NCBI GenBank assembly: GCA_049724395.1 | Contig: JAUGWO010000063.1 | Span: 98,861 to 162,860 of the forward strand | Direction: 5' to 3' | Source: Spongospora subterranea f. sp. subterranea | Taxonomy: Eukaryota; Endomyxa: Phytomyxea; Phytomyxea; Plasmodiophorida | DNA: 64,000 nt | Shown: one piece after another, positions 21,920-34,018 of the stretch | Position numbering within the stretch: position 1 is the first letter of the stretch | How the letters are laid out: each line of letters opens with the position of its first letter | The notes under the pieces: model-generated | The model's input: the letters and a program-made list of their open reading frames with translations, nothing else | Told to the model about the DNA's origin: nothing | The model's database searches: none | Program-made: the position numbers and the translations under genes

Positions 21920-24642
21920 CTAGCATATTGTAGAGGAAATAGAGCGTTGTGACGCCGTCCGAACAGACATATCTGCGATCTTTTTGGACAGTGACTCAAG
22001 TCCAATATATGTTCTATTCAGTTGACCCCGAACATTATTCACTCTGGCGCAAATATCTCCACGTCCATTGCTGTTGATTACACTCACAAACGTTTGCAGT
22101 TCCTTTTCTGCAAAACTGGGTTCGGAATTCATTTGCCTCTTTGGCAATCTTTTGATATCTCGTGGCGATTCAGCACGCGATTTACTTGCAGAGTCTGAAG
22201 TTTCAGAAGTTTGTGTAGATGCGTGATGTATCTGCACAAAAGGGGCCGAATTGCCCTCAGTCCTGGACGGCGACATGCAGGTGCAACATGGTGGGTAGTT
22301 ATCTTGCCTGGATGCCTCTTGACCAACCCAATTTGATGAATCATGTGCCCGGTAAGCCTCTAACTCTGATCGCAACATGGCTAGCTCCGTCTCCTGTAGT
22401 AAATAAAGTTTCAGAATATCCTCTAACTTATTTTGAAAAAAAATGTTTTCCCGAAAAAAACGAAATATCCGGATCGCATTGTGAGATTTCAGAAATGTAA
22501 TAGTTGACCTTAAGATGAAGTTGATGATTGAACTCCTTCTGACATATTTGCCGTTGTCGATAATCATCAACAGGAATCTGCTCAAAGCGGCCACTGTCTA
22601 AACTTGTACTCGTCATCTGTTCAACGCTCCGACCTCCATAATCCGCTTCTAATGGGAGATCAACGTGTCCAGGAAACGCATTGAGCGAGTTGTCGGCTGC
22701 AAGACATCTGCCATTAACGCAGCACCCCGCAAAGTCGAAATAATGCGTTTTGCCGCCAACGTTCAACGATTTTCCGAGATACAAATTGTCAAGCGGCTGC
22801 TGCGTTGTCTCCGAAGTGTAAATTTGACATTCAGGAGTGATGCTTTTTGACGATTTTGAGTCAACGATTCCAGCAACATCGACGATATTGCCTGTAAAAC
22901 TGATCGGAAAGATATGCTATTCAAATCGGGATCAATACCGTGGGGTCTCTGGGCTGTAATTCCACTTCCGCTTTGTTTGATCGCGTGAACCATGTTATCG
23001 TGTTTGGAGCAGTCGTTAGACGACGGAATATGGCCGGCATCATCTTTGCCAAGGATTCTATCGACCGAACGGCTTGACTTTAGCGCACTGTTGAACAGAT
23101 TTCCCAGACAAGGGTAGCAGATCCACATTGTTCACAGTATCTGCCAGTTGAGAGCAATACTGTAATGTGGCAAGAGTTGAGTTCAACGTGCTATGCCCCC
23201 CCTGGACGCTGCAAAACACGACCGCGCATCCTTCGGGTGATAGACTACACATAATCGGGTTAGACCAGGTCGTAAGTACTAGCAGCGATTTGCATACGAA
23301 TCTCTTAACAGATGTGTGAGCTTTGAAGCCCGGTGCCCAATATACCGATGCCCACGTTGAAGGTCGCGCATCGCCAGTGAGAGCATGCTGAAATCTAAAG
23401 CTAAACGGCGATCGACCGGGACATCCTCCCTATGAATTGCAGTCGATGCGAAATTGGCGGTATCGACAAAGTGGACAACTGATATAGCACTAGACACGCT
23501 ATGATCTAAACTAACCAACATTGCACTCAGTTTTTGTTTGCGGCATTCCGGAACATTCACACGAATAAAACAAATGACCATAACAAACAAGTTGATATGG
23601 AATGTTCAACTGAGGAGGGGAATAGCAAATCAAAATTTTGTGATTTCGTTTTAAAATCTGAGCAAACACATGGATGCGCTGCACCGTCAGCAAAAAGCAT
23701 ACCGCTCCTGATTTTGAGAGATAAAAAATGTTCTGTTCCAACCTATGCTGTATGATATATGCTGATAGGACAACATGATCTGTACTAGGCCTCTTTCTCG
23801 GCCAGCGCTCCAAAACGTTGGCCAAATCATGCAGATCTGACACCGATTTGCGCTCAGCTCCCTGAACCACGGTTCCCTCTTTGTCCGGTTGAGCAGTGAT
23901 TGGCGATGGCGATCAAATATGCGTTACCGGTTTCGTTCTCAACAATCACCAGTCTGGAGACAGCACTGTCCACCAACAAGTCACTTATTTGGCTGTAGCG
24001 TAATCTCACTAGCGAAACATTCAGAGAATAGTGTTGTCCGTCATTACGCTTCTTGTGAATTTCTGTCGTTACACAGAAGGTCAATCATCAGCAACGTGAT
24101 ATTGATGGACATCGCATCACCTTCGAGGATACCCTCAAGACAGCGGACAGCTTGACCACGACGGTCACCGATTCCATGACCAATCAACAAGTTCCGATTC
24201 CCAGTACCGATTGCGACCATCGCCAAATTGATACCCTGTTGACGGCTATCCTGGGTGAAAGAGATAGAGGAAAAACACACACTTTAAAAGACATAACGAA
24301 CAATGGAACTATCTAAAATACTTTTTCTGACTAATCAAAATGCTGGTTGACCAGAGTTGCATTTAATAAACGTTTTGCTGAACCAACCTGTAACATTCGT
24401 GGAGAAAATTTTTCCAACGACTTCTGGAAAATCTCAGCCGGAGGACATAGCGGCTCGAACGTGCTTTCAAAAAACCCGAAGTGATGATTTACATCCGGTC
24501 CCAATGCTGGATAAAAAGCTCGCAATCGCGCTGAGCGGGAAACGATGATGCTACGTCCAGATATTTGAACATTAAATGCCCGCCGATTCGAGCCTTCTTT
24601 GCGCTCCTCGTGAATGACATGGGCAAAACACTGCACTTGCAT
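21920..24642 (-). CDS. Divergent kinesin-like protein, probably ATPase-dead
   Basis: Multi-exon, minus strand. Exon 1 24642..24388 holds the motor start (VQCFAHVIHEERKEG ... HHFGFFESTFEPLCPPAEIF, equivalent to the FxFDxVF region). Exon 2 24250..24121 holds the P-loop position; exon 3 starts at 24062 (VSLVRLRYSQISDLL). Later exons give the L-rich helix after strand 4 (about 23880-23760), VVHFVDTANF at the switch II position, ASKLTHLLRDSYANR, and LATLQYCSQLADTV. The last is the classic TLRFAxRA end of the motor. About 400 further residues follow, with a coiled coil (ETELAMLRSELEAYR) and a Ser-rich tail ending at 21920. The Walker A site reads AIGTGNRNLLIGHG instead of GQTGSGKT, and the SSRSH and DLAGSE signatures are also lost. 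Fold and order of elements are kinesin; subfamily unclear. Some exon ends are approximate. Confidence 0.75.
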
Positions 24643-25193
24643 TCAAAGCACACTCTTTGAAAAACGGCTGGCTCGATTTCAACTTAGGATCGCGACTGCG
24701 TACCATTGCTAATCGAACGGTAAGGAGAAAAGAACCGCCTCTGTAGAATTTTACAACAAAACCTTGCCGTTGGGAGAGATGAGATTGTTGGATGAGTCTT
24801 TATTGAAAAACCCTGCAGCGTTTAGGCAGGTCGCATCGTGTTTGAGCGTGGCGCAAAACGTCACAGTCCCGGTACGCTCTGCGGTTGAAAGGATTCGACA
24901 CGCAGGTTGAGGCGGGATCCAGGAGAGATATTGCTGCTAAGACAAGTCACATTGTGTCAACGAACACGCCGTGATAATGCAGAATAGAGGAGTTCCACAT
25001 GTGAAGTCCCCTGATGACTCGACAAGCTTTAAACTCCCCTCCAATTGGTTACTAGAGAGAAAGACAATTAAAAACTGGTTTGTTCTCCAGAAACCTACTC
25101 CTCGACGCAAAATTGGAAAAAGCAAGGCAGAATAAAATATATTAATATGTACAAACAATATCACATTCAGATAAAAATATGGGATGACAAATG
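24643..25193. other. Spacer with a dispersed short repeat
   Basis: Between the kinesin-like start and the stop of the next minus-strand gene. It contains one copy of the short interspersed repeat (25068-25134). Otherwise nothing. Confidence 0.5.
25068..25134 (+). repeat. Short interspersed repeat, copy 1
   Basis: Shares the core CCAGAAACCTACTCCTCGAC and a following A-rich/CAAGGCAG tail with copies at 32030 and 46146. It is the most diverged of the three. Confidence 0.7.
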
Positions 25194-28100
25194 CTATGAA
25201 TCCGAAGATCGCCGTCGCCTTCGTTGAGAGGCCGCTTCCCTCTCTGCACGGCGACGCTCAATACGGGCGACTAGCGATTTATTTGCCATGAACTGTTCGC
25301 GCAAAGAGCCAGATGAACTCGAAGGCTGAGTGACTGTCATTTCACTGGAATCATCATCAACTTCCTGAGGAAGTAGTAGCGCATCAGCCATTGTCATTGC
25401 TTGAAGACTTACATCATCATGTTTCTCGTCTTCAGAAAGATTGCCTGATACCGGCTCCCTGAGTTGATCGGAAGATTTCATTCGATCAAGTTCGGCGCGT
25501 GATGTATGCAGAAAAGCCAACGTATCGTCCAATGTCTGCTTAAACTGCGATGATAATTCATCAGTATCGACTCCCAAAAGTGCTGACAGCTGGTTGGCCG
25601 ATAAATCATCGCCCGACTCCTGGTTCAATTGGAAATCGACGACGGAACCTTCTGAGCGCATTGCCAGCAGCTGCGGTGTCGTCGGAATATTGCTGCGCAG
25701 CAGATCTTCGGCACGGCGATCAAGTTCATTCAAATCTTCGGCGGAAAAATCCAAATTCGCTAATGCAAGAGCACGGGCTGCATCTTGGTTGTTAAGTTCC
25801 TCAAAATCAACCGATTGAGGTTCATGGGATTGGTGATGCGATGAAAGCGAAACAGAATCTTCAAGTGAGGCTGTGGAAGACGAATGAGAAAGCTCGCGAG
25901 CGATTAAATCTTCATCCTTCACCCCTGATTCCGGCGTAGACGGTGAACTCAGATGAACGTGCGTAGCTTCTGGTGTATCCATTGGAAGTCGATCTGGAGT
26001 AGTCACTGGTGGCGCTAAATGCGAGAGCGATGCAGTGGATAAGGGGGTGAAATGTTCGGACACTTCTTTGGAAGATGGAGCGACTTGTGGCTCCAAACGG
26101 CCTGAAGTGGGCGGTGAATACGCCTCAGAAGCGGAGGCGACAACTTGATCTTTAAGTAAATGCGGAGAAGAAGCAACAGGCATGTCAAAGCGAACAGGAG
26201 AAGAAGCAACAGGAATGTCAAAGCGAACAGATGGTAGTTTTGGGGGCGGTGCCGTTTCATGACGAATACGGTCCAGACTCTGTGAGACTACCTCAATCTC
26301 CGCTGTTTCATCAACAACGGCGTCATCCTGAAGGATGCTTTGAACGAAGCAAGTTGGAATAATGGCTGCGTTGTTATCAAAGGGCAACGATAATCGATCT
26401 GTAAGGTCGTCCGGAGATAATGATAGCTTGACAACAGAGCGGATTCTGGGTCTGGCTCGACTGCGTCGCATACGAGCATCAGCCTCAGAACGAACCAAAC
26501 GGACCTCTTCCTCTCGATTGAAATCTTTGAGGGCAGGGAAAGCGGCCTCAAACTCATTCTAATTTCATCAGTGTTAGTAAAGCTTCTGCAAAAGTATAGT
26601 TATGACAGAGACCTTGAGCCGATCACGAAGATACTTTTTCTTATCGGCCAACCCACGAACTGAAGCTAGACGAAGCTTTTGGGTTCGATCATCAACGACT
26701 GCTTGGCGTAATGGGCCGCGCATTGCGCGCGATATACGAACCGCTTCCACTTGTTTTTCAGCAATTAGCCCTCGGGACATCGATTTTCGTTGGCGCTGTT
26801 GCTTCATCATCTGCAAATGAATTGCTAAGTCATCCAGAGTAACTGGTTACTAAAAGTAAGGACCTGTTCCTCCTCAAGTCGAGAAGCTCGTCGCTGCTCC
26901 TCTATTCTCGCCAAGTCAATTGCGTTCTGTTGAGTCGCTCCGGCGTGAACCCTTGTTACTCTGTAATCCACAGGTGCAACAGCCCTAGGGGATCAAACGA
27001 TGTCATAAACAGTCAACGCAAGAAAACTATGTGAAAATACAATAGCACGTGAGAAAAATGGGCAGTTAAGAAAAAATTGAGATTAAGGAAGAAAAGAAAT
27101 GAAACATACGCTGAACGATGCAAAGAATCAAATGGATGGCATAACGGCATCGATGCACTTTTTTGACGTGCGCGTTCATTTATGGCCGATATTCTTTCCA
27201 ATAAATCCTTAGCTCTTATGAACGAGTCATGACGGTTTTCTACCTATGATTTGTTCAAAAACAAATCTTAACGATTGCGCTTAATCCACGACTTACAGGA
27301 GCAGCTTTCAATATTTTTTGCTCATAGCGGAAAGCTTTGATCAAATCCATTGCCACTTCAAACCGCATGTTACTCATTAAAATATGAGCCTTGAAAGCCT
27401 CATTCTCCCTTAGCATTGACTATAACGCATTGTGCGTTAGTTACTTTGGAGCTGATCACGAAATTTACCTCGGTCATATCCACGTTGAACGTTCGGGCGT
27501 TTTCATGTGCGACGCCCATTTGCGTTAAGCATAAACGCAATTGATCTTCCAACATTGTAATATCATTCAAAGTCACACGTGCCATTTCTGCATGAGCTTG
27601 GCGTTCCATCACTGCGCGTTCTTCGTGAACGCCTCGTTGGAATGCCGCGGATCGTTCATGCTGGAACTTTGCCGATGCGGAGCGCACCGCTGTAGGCGGT
27701 GTCAGCGACCACGTGGCCCTATAGCAAACCGCACCAACCCACCCTTCAAGCGCCTTAGTCTCGCTTCCTTCTGCAACCGTTCATGATCCGCAATGATCTC
27801 ATTTGGGCTCCTGTTAATCACACCACCAGAGATCATGAATTCACTGTTGTATTATTCTACAACACTGTCTTTTCTGTTTCGAAATGGGCTGCGCCCCCGA
27901 GTCAGTGACTCTCGTACAGGACACTGCAACTCGACAAACTTGAACTTCGAAACACATTTTCTAATCGTTAATCGCATGTTTTGAGGGGCTGGTCTAGAAT
28001 CCGGCAGTTCGGCCTGATTGATTTCGCATTCGTTTTTAGGGCATAAATATTGTTCGCCTTTTTTTGTTAAAACACGCATTGTTCATTGCGTTGCAGTTTC

Positions 28101-28347
28101 GCCTGGTATTGCCTCATCGATCACTCCTTATTATTATGACTCTACTATCACAAGGACTTTGAAGCAATAGCTTTGAAGCAATAGCAATGAATGTAGCTTC
28201 AGAGTCCTTGTGATAGTAGAGTCGTAATAAGGAGTAAATTGAACTCTCAAATTCTGCGCTTTCGACCAATGCTTTGTGTAAAGTCTCCTCTGTCGATTCA
28301 TGCTTGAAAATATGATTCAGCGAACTTTCAAGTTTGCCCATTCGCAT
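25194..28347 (-). CDS. Unrecognised coiled-coil protein
   Basis: At least seven exons on the minus strand fit in phase. The 3' exon is 26568..25194 (about 450 codons, Ser/Pro/acidic, ending in an Arg/Ser-rich tail ERRRAEREAASQRRRRRSSD). Before it are about 26816-26606 (KQQRQRKSMSRGLIAEKQVE), 26990-26865 (LARIEEQRRASRLEEEQ), 27240-27110, 27420-27310 (MRFEVAMDLIKAFRYEQKIL), 27690-27470 and about 27820-27740 (ADHERLQKEARLRRLK). The likely first exon starts at 28347 (MGKLESSLNHIFKHESTEET). The composition is highly charged and helical, like cytoskeletal or ciliary scaffolds, but no family is recognised. Two near-repeat blocks, VRFDIPVASSP and VRFDMPVASSP, occur in the large exon. A 40-bp hairpin (28123-28235) lies inside or just after the first exon. 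Confidence 0.6.
28123..28235. repeat. 40-bp inverted repeat (hairpin)
   Basis: Arms 28123-28165 and 28196-28235 are complementary except for a 3-nt gap and two mismatches. The 30-nt loop contains a direct repeat of TTTGAAGCAATAG that begins in the arm. It is open in the frame of the first coiled-coil exon. Confidence 0.9.
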
Positions 28348-29091
28348 TCAAAACAAGGCATTTTAGACACCGATAATTAGGCTGAGGAAGCTAGGAGGAG
28401 AGTGGGCAGCCCGAGTTATTGCACAAACCTATTATATGCTCCAAAGTCAGAGCGGCTATAATCGTGTGATGGGATCAAAAACTTGATGCAATACAGGCTG
28501 AACACAGCTCAACAATAAACAACGGCTCATAAAGTGTTGAATCGCCAGCAAACATGATAGACTCGAGGAGATGTTCTGACACTTCTTCTCAAAATCTTCC
28601 CCTGAGCAATTTGTCGAGTTGTACCGTATAAATACATTAACGAGTAACTTCCCAACGAGATGGCGATTGTCGCGTGTCGTCTCAGTTGACTAATGCAGAG
28701 GCAACTTTTTCTTGAGTGGTGCTGTTCGCGGTTTGTTTCCATCCACCGTTAGGTCACGCTCTGGCCCATTTACAACGTTTTCAACTGCGATGTCGCGTGC
28801 CCTGGTTTGTTAGAATTTAACTGGTAGGTAGATCACTGGTGGTCTCGTCAATGTATTGCCATTCTTGAAACTCAATCACAAACAAAACAACACACATTCA
28901 AACGCGTCTTTCTCAAGGTCCTTTATCGCTTTATATGGTCTCAAACTATAATCTGGTCTTTATTCATCTATTATTAGGTTCTTGCAGATTTCCTTTCAAT
29001 CTCGCGTCGATACCCCTTTTCCTAGGTAATACACTGTTCTGGGATGCTTTTATTTATCTGATCTTCTTTGCAAAGGACCCTTACTCCCATC
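28348..29091. other. Divergent intergenic region
   Basis: Between the coiled-coil gene (-) and the repeat/polyQ gene (+). No coding signal; presumably two promoters. Confidence 0.45.
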
Positions 29092-29819
29092 ATGATGCAG
29101 ACTCGTTCAGCTATCTCCGGTGCCCTTCCAACTCGCGCTTTCCAGGCCCCAAGCAGCCCTAAACGCAAGGCTCAGAACACACAAAGTCCATCTAACAAAC
29201 GTCGTCAATCTGCCCAACCACAGTCCAAGGTATGGGACACCATTGGTTGGGTTTCGCTAACGGTTCCTGTTAAATGCTGATTTTGTTGAAAAAAGTCTTT
29301 CTCTGCCACTTCCGCCTTTTTCAACGACCAACGACGTTTTGTCCTAAATATCAACATAGTTGGAATCTGGCGAACTTCGTCGTCGTCAAGAAGCACTCGG
29401 TGCATTGTGGGCCGCTGAAATTGACCGCAAAATCCGCGCCAATCAAGAGCTCAAAGGCGCTGCTTGGGCTAAAGAAATAAACCTGAAAATTCGCGCTCAA
29501 CAAGAGTTTGTCGGGGCCGCTCGCGCCAGAGAAATCGAACAGAAAATTCGCGCTCGGCAGGAGGTGAAAGGAGCAGCCTGGGCCCGGGAGATCGAGCAAA
29601 AATTGAACAATCAACAGAATCTGAGATTCCAACAGTCAGATCAAGCTCAGGTAAATGTATTAGCGACTTGGAAAATTTGTTTTCATAACTTCTCTGGTTT
29701 ATAGCGATCTCTCCCTCAGGTGAACCCGGCTCAGCAGTTTAATCAATTTCAACAATTTGGTCAACGTCAGCAACCAATTCAGCAAGCCCAAAATTTCAAC
29801 AGTCAACAACAACAGCAGA

Positions 29820-29850
<31 letters not shown>

Positions 29851-29905
29851 ACAGAAGCAACAGCAGCAACAGCAGCAACAGAAGCAACAACAACAGCGCC
29901 ATTAA
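29092..29905 (+). CDS. Repeat protein with 19-residue units and polyQ tail
   Basis: Exon 1 is 29092..29229 and exon 2 is 29360..29650. Exon 3 begins at 29705 or 29720 (both in frame) and ends at 29905. About 200 aa. Residues 1-46 are basic and Ser/Pro-rich (PSSPKRKAQNTQSPSNKRRQ), like a nuclear localisation signal. Exon 2 holds four near-identical helical units of 19 residues (KGAAWAREIEQKIRARQEV type). Exon 3 is Gln/Asn-rich and ends in long Gln runs interrupted by Lys. Two ATGs (29092, 29095) are in frame. The repeats resemble no family I know. The Gln tract is (CAR)n and likely length-variable. Nuclear location is inferred from the basic N-terminus only. Confidence 0.65.
29812..29897 (+). 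repeat. CAR (polyQ) repeat tract
   Basis: CAG/CAA triplets with AAG interruptions encode glutamine runs at the end of the repeat protein; the antisense poly-Leu frame is a shadow. Confidence 0.9.
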
Positions 29906-30155
29906 GCTGATGACACCTCTTTCCCCTGTCGATGTAAATTTATATACAGCACCCAATCATTTCCGGCAGATCCAGCTCAATATGATAGAAACGGGTGAAC
30001 TGACGCCGATCAACAAAACATGAGTGATAGCTGTTGGTGTATTTGCGAGCAATCTGTGGAAAAACCACAGTCAACGCTGAAGACAATGGACCATGGGGCG
30101 CTAATCAGTCATTTCATTCACGACTAGCACTTGCGTTGATCTCGGATCCTAGCGG

Positions 30156-30620
30156 TTAATGGGACTGACATGTTGAAGATGATGATGAAACGCGCCATCG
30201 CCCATCAATTATCATCAGCGGTAGCTTGTCGGATGTAAACTCTCTGCCTTGTGAGAATGGATGAGATCCCATTTGCAAGGCGGAAAAATGCTCACGAATG
30301 AGGACTTCCGATAACGTTGACACCGAAGTGAGAGCTTCATGGCTGTTAACAACTGTCTCGATTCGCAAAAGCGGCGGCGGTTCTTAACATCATCGTCTGC
30401 GATGCAGTGCACCTATTTTTTGTTCCATCTGTCGACCTCTCTTTTCTCATCCATTTCTGCAATTTTCTCCACCAATATGGTTATGTTCTCGCCACGCGAC
30501 GAAGCGCATTCGCGAATCGCCGTTATTGCTTCATCATAGTGGTACTGTAGCAAGATTTTTAGCCGGGACAGGCGTGAAGCGGCTTCTACAGGAGGAATTT
30601 GAATCTTTTCTAATTCATAT
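30156..30620 (-). CDS. Hypothetical protein, last exons
   Basis: Two coding-like segments on the minus strand. One, about 30615-30414, is helical (VEAASRLSRLKILLQYHYDE, then GENITILVEKIAEMDEKREV); the other, about 30365-30156, ends in a stop (NSHEALTSVSTLSEVLIREH ... CQSH). A donor at GAGAG-GTCGAC and an acceptor at GAGACAG could join them. Upstream exons are not visible; a transposon block begins just upstream, so the gene may be interrupted. No family is recognised. Confidence 0.4.
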
Positions 30621-30665
30621 TTAAGCAGCTTTCACATTCAAAGGTTTCTTCGCTTAGCTGAAAGG

Positions 30666-31580
30666 TCTCCAAGTGAAGTTTCAATCAGGATATTCTAAGA
30701 AACAAATAGCTTTGGCGAATCCTTATATGGGCAAGGGTAATAGAACTCGGCGCTATTTGCGGGCAACGGCATATAAATATGATTGAATAAATACCAAATT
30801 GTTTATCAGACAAATCAAGGGGAGAAATCGCCAGATGATACATGAATGTTTGTTGGTGTGCAGCATTCAAAGCATCGCTTAGCAACTTAGTAAACAAAGC
30901 GATAGACAGGGAGAATTTCGGCTTCTCTGTAGCGTCTGAGATTAATGTAATTTTTTTTCGATCGCCACCACAGCAAGCCATTTTCGTCATTGTGAATGAA
31001 CTCCCTGTTGGTGGCATTCGACAGAATACCGTAAACACTTCTCGATGTTTTGTTGGCATCCACACGCGACTTGTATAGGGTTGCTGTATCGGCAACGCAT
31101 AGCCAGAAATCAGTTTCTGAGTGACATCGTTCCCGAATAAGATAGCAGGAAATCTTTCATTATTTCCGGAATATCCATTTTTATAGTTTCAAATAAATCC
31201 CATGTTATAATCTGTATTTTCAAAACCTCGCCAACGAACCCAAAGCTCGTAATGGCCCGTGTCGGCGTTGAGACGAAGATCGTCGATCGATTCGGGAATG
31301 AACAAAATTCCTTTTTTAACGATGTTGTCATTCAATGCAGATATCATATTCAGCGATTTATCGTCGTATAATTTCAAACGTTGGGCATGGACGTCGGCGG
31401 TTTGTCCTGTGATTAACTTTTTCACGGTGAAAACCATATTGTAAGGCAACATGTCCACGATCTGAGCGGGACCACACCGATTGCATTCAGTTTTTAAAGG
31501 TTTACGAATGATATTTGAGGCAACCAAAACGTAATCAAATAGAGAGAAAGTACATGACTGGGATGGCCACAGTGCATGAC
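30666..31580 (-). mobile_element. Fossil Ty3/gypsy chromodomain element, 3' fragment
   Basis: Fossil LTR retroelement, minus strand. The recognisable parts are the end of the integrase region and a chromodomain (YELWVRWRGF core), followed by a 3' untranslated segment that recurs twice more in inverted orientation between 32.1 and 33.6 kb. The type resembles chromodomain gypsy elements of oomycetes. It is a broken 3' piece with no complete coding region. Confidence 0.6.
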
Positions 31581-31755
31581 AAGACAACATGACTGGGCTA
31601 ATCGGCTGAAAATGCATGGCTACAGAGTGCATGCCAGCAGCCAGCATGACTGGGGCTACTCGGCTGATCAGTGGCCGGGCGGCCATTTGATGCTGCAACT
31701 CTGTGTCATGGTGTTTTCGTTCCGCTTCCGATGTCGGCGTCGGTAGTCCTTGGAC

Positions 31756-31977
31756 CAGCAGGTTGGCGAAGTGAAGGAGGCGCTCAAGGCCAAGCTCATG
31801 GCGGCCAAGGCCAAGCTCAACGAGGCCGAAGAGACGAAAAACGTTGCATTAATTACTGCTTCCTCATACGTTTACGCTTCCATCTTGAACAGTTTGAACA
31901 CTCTTCTGGATCTGGTCAAACACGATTTCCAGACAAAACCTGTATCCAAGTCTTTCTCTGATGCCGGTGAAGATTAG
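31756..31977 (+). CDS. Duplicated 3' exon of an unrecognised protein
   Basis: About 73 codons ending in TAG. A helical, Ala/Lys-rich start (VKEALKAKLMAAKAKLNEAE) is followed by SSYVYASILNSLNTLLDLVK and a Ser-rich end (SFSDAGED). A diverged inverted copy with the same C-terminus lies at 34240-34019. Both sit in the outer arms of the palindrome. It may be a captured host exon; which copy, if any, is functional is unknown. Confidence 0.35.
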   Translation, partial: QQVGEVKEALKAKLMAAKAKLNEAEETKNVALITASSYVYASILNSLNTLLDLVKHDFQTKPVSKSFSDAGED

Positions 31978-32029
31978 ATCGTATCGGTAACTGCTATCAA
32001 TTTGAAATATCAAGAATGGGTACAGAGTT

Positions 32030-32100
32030 CGAAACCCAGCAAAACTGGTTTTTTCACCAGAAACCTACTCCTCGACCCAAAAAGGGGAAACAAGGCAGAC
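32030..32100 (+). repeat. Short interspersed repeat, copy 2
   Basis: Contains GTTCGAAACCC, like a tRNA B box, then AGCAAAACTGGTTTTTTCAC, the shared core and an AAGGGGAAACAAGGCAG end. Nearly identical to the inverted copy at 46146. Confidence 0.75.
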
Positions 32101-33560
32101 AGCGTTTGAGAAGGTCTTGAAAATATTTCATATGGCGAACGAAGCGGGACGCCGTATTTTTTAAAATCTTTTTTTGAGCGATGTTGTCATCAAGTTCGAC
32201 CGTGTGCTGCGAATTTCCCAGAGCTCGATATTGCCGTTGAAAATGGCGCCAAGAAACGCAAACTTTGTGGAAAAACAGACTATACAGTAGGCTTCGGCAA
32301 AGACAAGGATCATAAGGCCACACCCCCGTGAACTGCATCTTGTTTTTCTGGAAGCGAAAACTATAAATTCTACATGGGAACCATTTGAAACTATCAAAAT
32401 GGACATTCCTGAAATTTTTGCTATCTCATTCGGGAACAATGGCACTCAGAAACTGATTTCTGGCAATGCGTTGCCGAGACAGCAACTCTATACAAGTCGC
32501 CTGTGGATGCCAACAAAACTTCAAGAAGTGTTTGGGGTGTTTTCTCGAATGCCACCAACTGGGAGTTCATTCACATTGACGAAAATGGCTTGCCCTTGGC
32601 GCTCGAAAAAATTTTACAGTAATCTCAAACACTACCGAAAAGCCGAAATTCTCCCTGTCTATCGCTTTGTTTACTATGTTGCTAAGTGATGCTTTGAATG
32701 CTGCACACCAACAAACATTCATCTATCATCCCCTTGATTGTCTGATAAACAATTTGATACTTTCAATCATACATATATGCTGTTAGTCCTTGCTGATCTC
32801 CAAGTGAAGTTTCAATCAGGATATTATATTGCGGGAAGATCATTGTCGCCAATCAAAACTCTTAAAAAGCAAGGACTAACAGCATATATGTATGATTGAT
32901 TAAATTCCAAATTGTTTATCAGACAAATCAAATGGAGAAATCGCCAGATGAGACATTACTGTTTGTTGGTGTGCAGCATTCAAAGCATCGCTTAGCAACA
33001 TATTAAACAAAGCGATAGTCAGGTAAAATTTCGGCTTCTCTGTAGCGTCTGAGGTTAATGTAAAATTGTTTTGAGCGCCATAGCCAGCCGTTTTCGTCAA
33101 TGTGGATGAAATCCCAGGCGGTGGCATTCGACAGAATACTCCAAACATTTGTCGTTGTTTTGTTGGCATCCACTCGCGACTTGTATAGAGATGCTGTATT
33201 GGCAACGCATTGAAAGAAATCAGTTTTTGAAATTGAAGTCTTCGCTTCCAAAGCAAAAAGATGCAGCTCACAGGGCAGCCAACTGTATAGTCTGTTTTTC
33301 CATAAAGTTTGCGTTTCTTGGCGCCATTTTCAACGGCAATATGGAGCTCCGCAGCTCACCGTCGAACATGAAGACAACATCGCTCAAAAATAAGATTTTG
33401 AAAAATGCGGCGTCCCGCTTCGTTTGCCATATGAAATATTTTAGAGACCTCCTCAAACGCTGTCTGAAACCCATTTCTTGGTACGACCGATTCATTGAGT
33501 GCACCCAGTTGAAGCGTTTTCCGAAAACGACATGTAGTGTGTGCCTGCTTTTGTCTGCTG
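32101..33560. mobile_element. Two inverted fragments of the fossil gypsy 3' region
   Basis: Fossil material: one fragment on plus (32100-32790) and one on minus (33470-32870), arranged tail to tail. Both match the 3' part of the element at 30.7-31.2 kb. Broken, non-coding remnants. Confidence 0.55.
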
Positions 33561-33641
33561 TGCGATCAGCCGTACACACGGTAATAGCTGTTTAAGGTTG
33601 TAAACTGAGGTTCTCACAGATCTTCAGGCAATTTCAGGCCC

Positions 33642-33977
33642 AACGGCATATATACGAAAGGAAGGCAGTCAACTGTCCATTACATCGTTGGGTTCCGGAC
33701 AATTTATCTCCAAAGCAGCTGATTGCAAGAAGGTGCTCAACAGACCGGATTCACAATCCACTGTTAAGTACCCGCCAAAGTTCTTGACATAGTATCAAAC
33801 AGGTTTGCCTGTAACCGCTTTAGCGTGAAAACGGCGTCCGTTGAGGGGGTACTTAACAGTGGATTGTGAATCCGGTCTGTTCAGTATTTTCTTGCAATCA
33901 GCTGCTTTGGAGATAAATTGTCCGGAACCCAACGATGTAATGGACATTTGACTGCCTTCCTTTCGTATATATGCCGT
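33642..33977. repeat. 132-bp inverted repeat
   Basis: Arms 33642-33773 and 33846-33977 are near-perfect complements around a 72-bp loop. Confidence 0.9.
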
Positions 33978-34018
33978 GATTCTTGATATTTCGAATTGAT
34001 ACCAGTTACCGATACGAT

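Noticed and set aside
29699-29956. Poly-leucine open frame on the minus strand
   Set aside because: Antisense shadow of the CAR polyglutamine tract.
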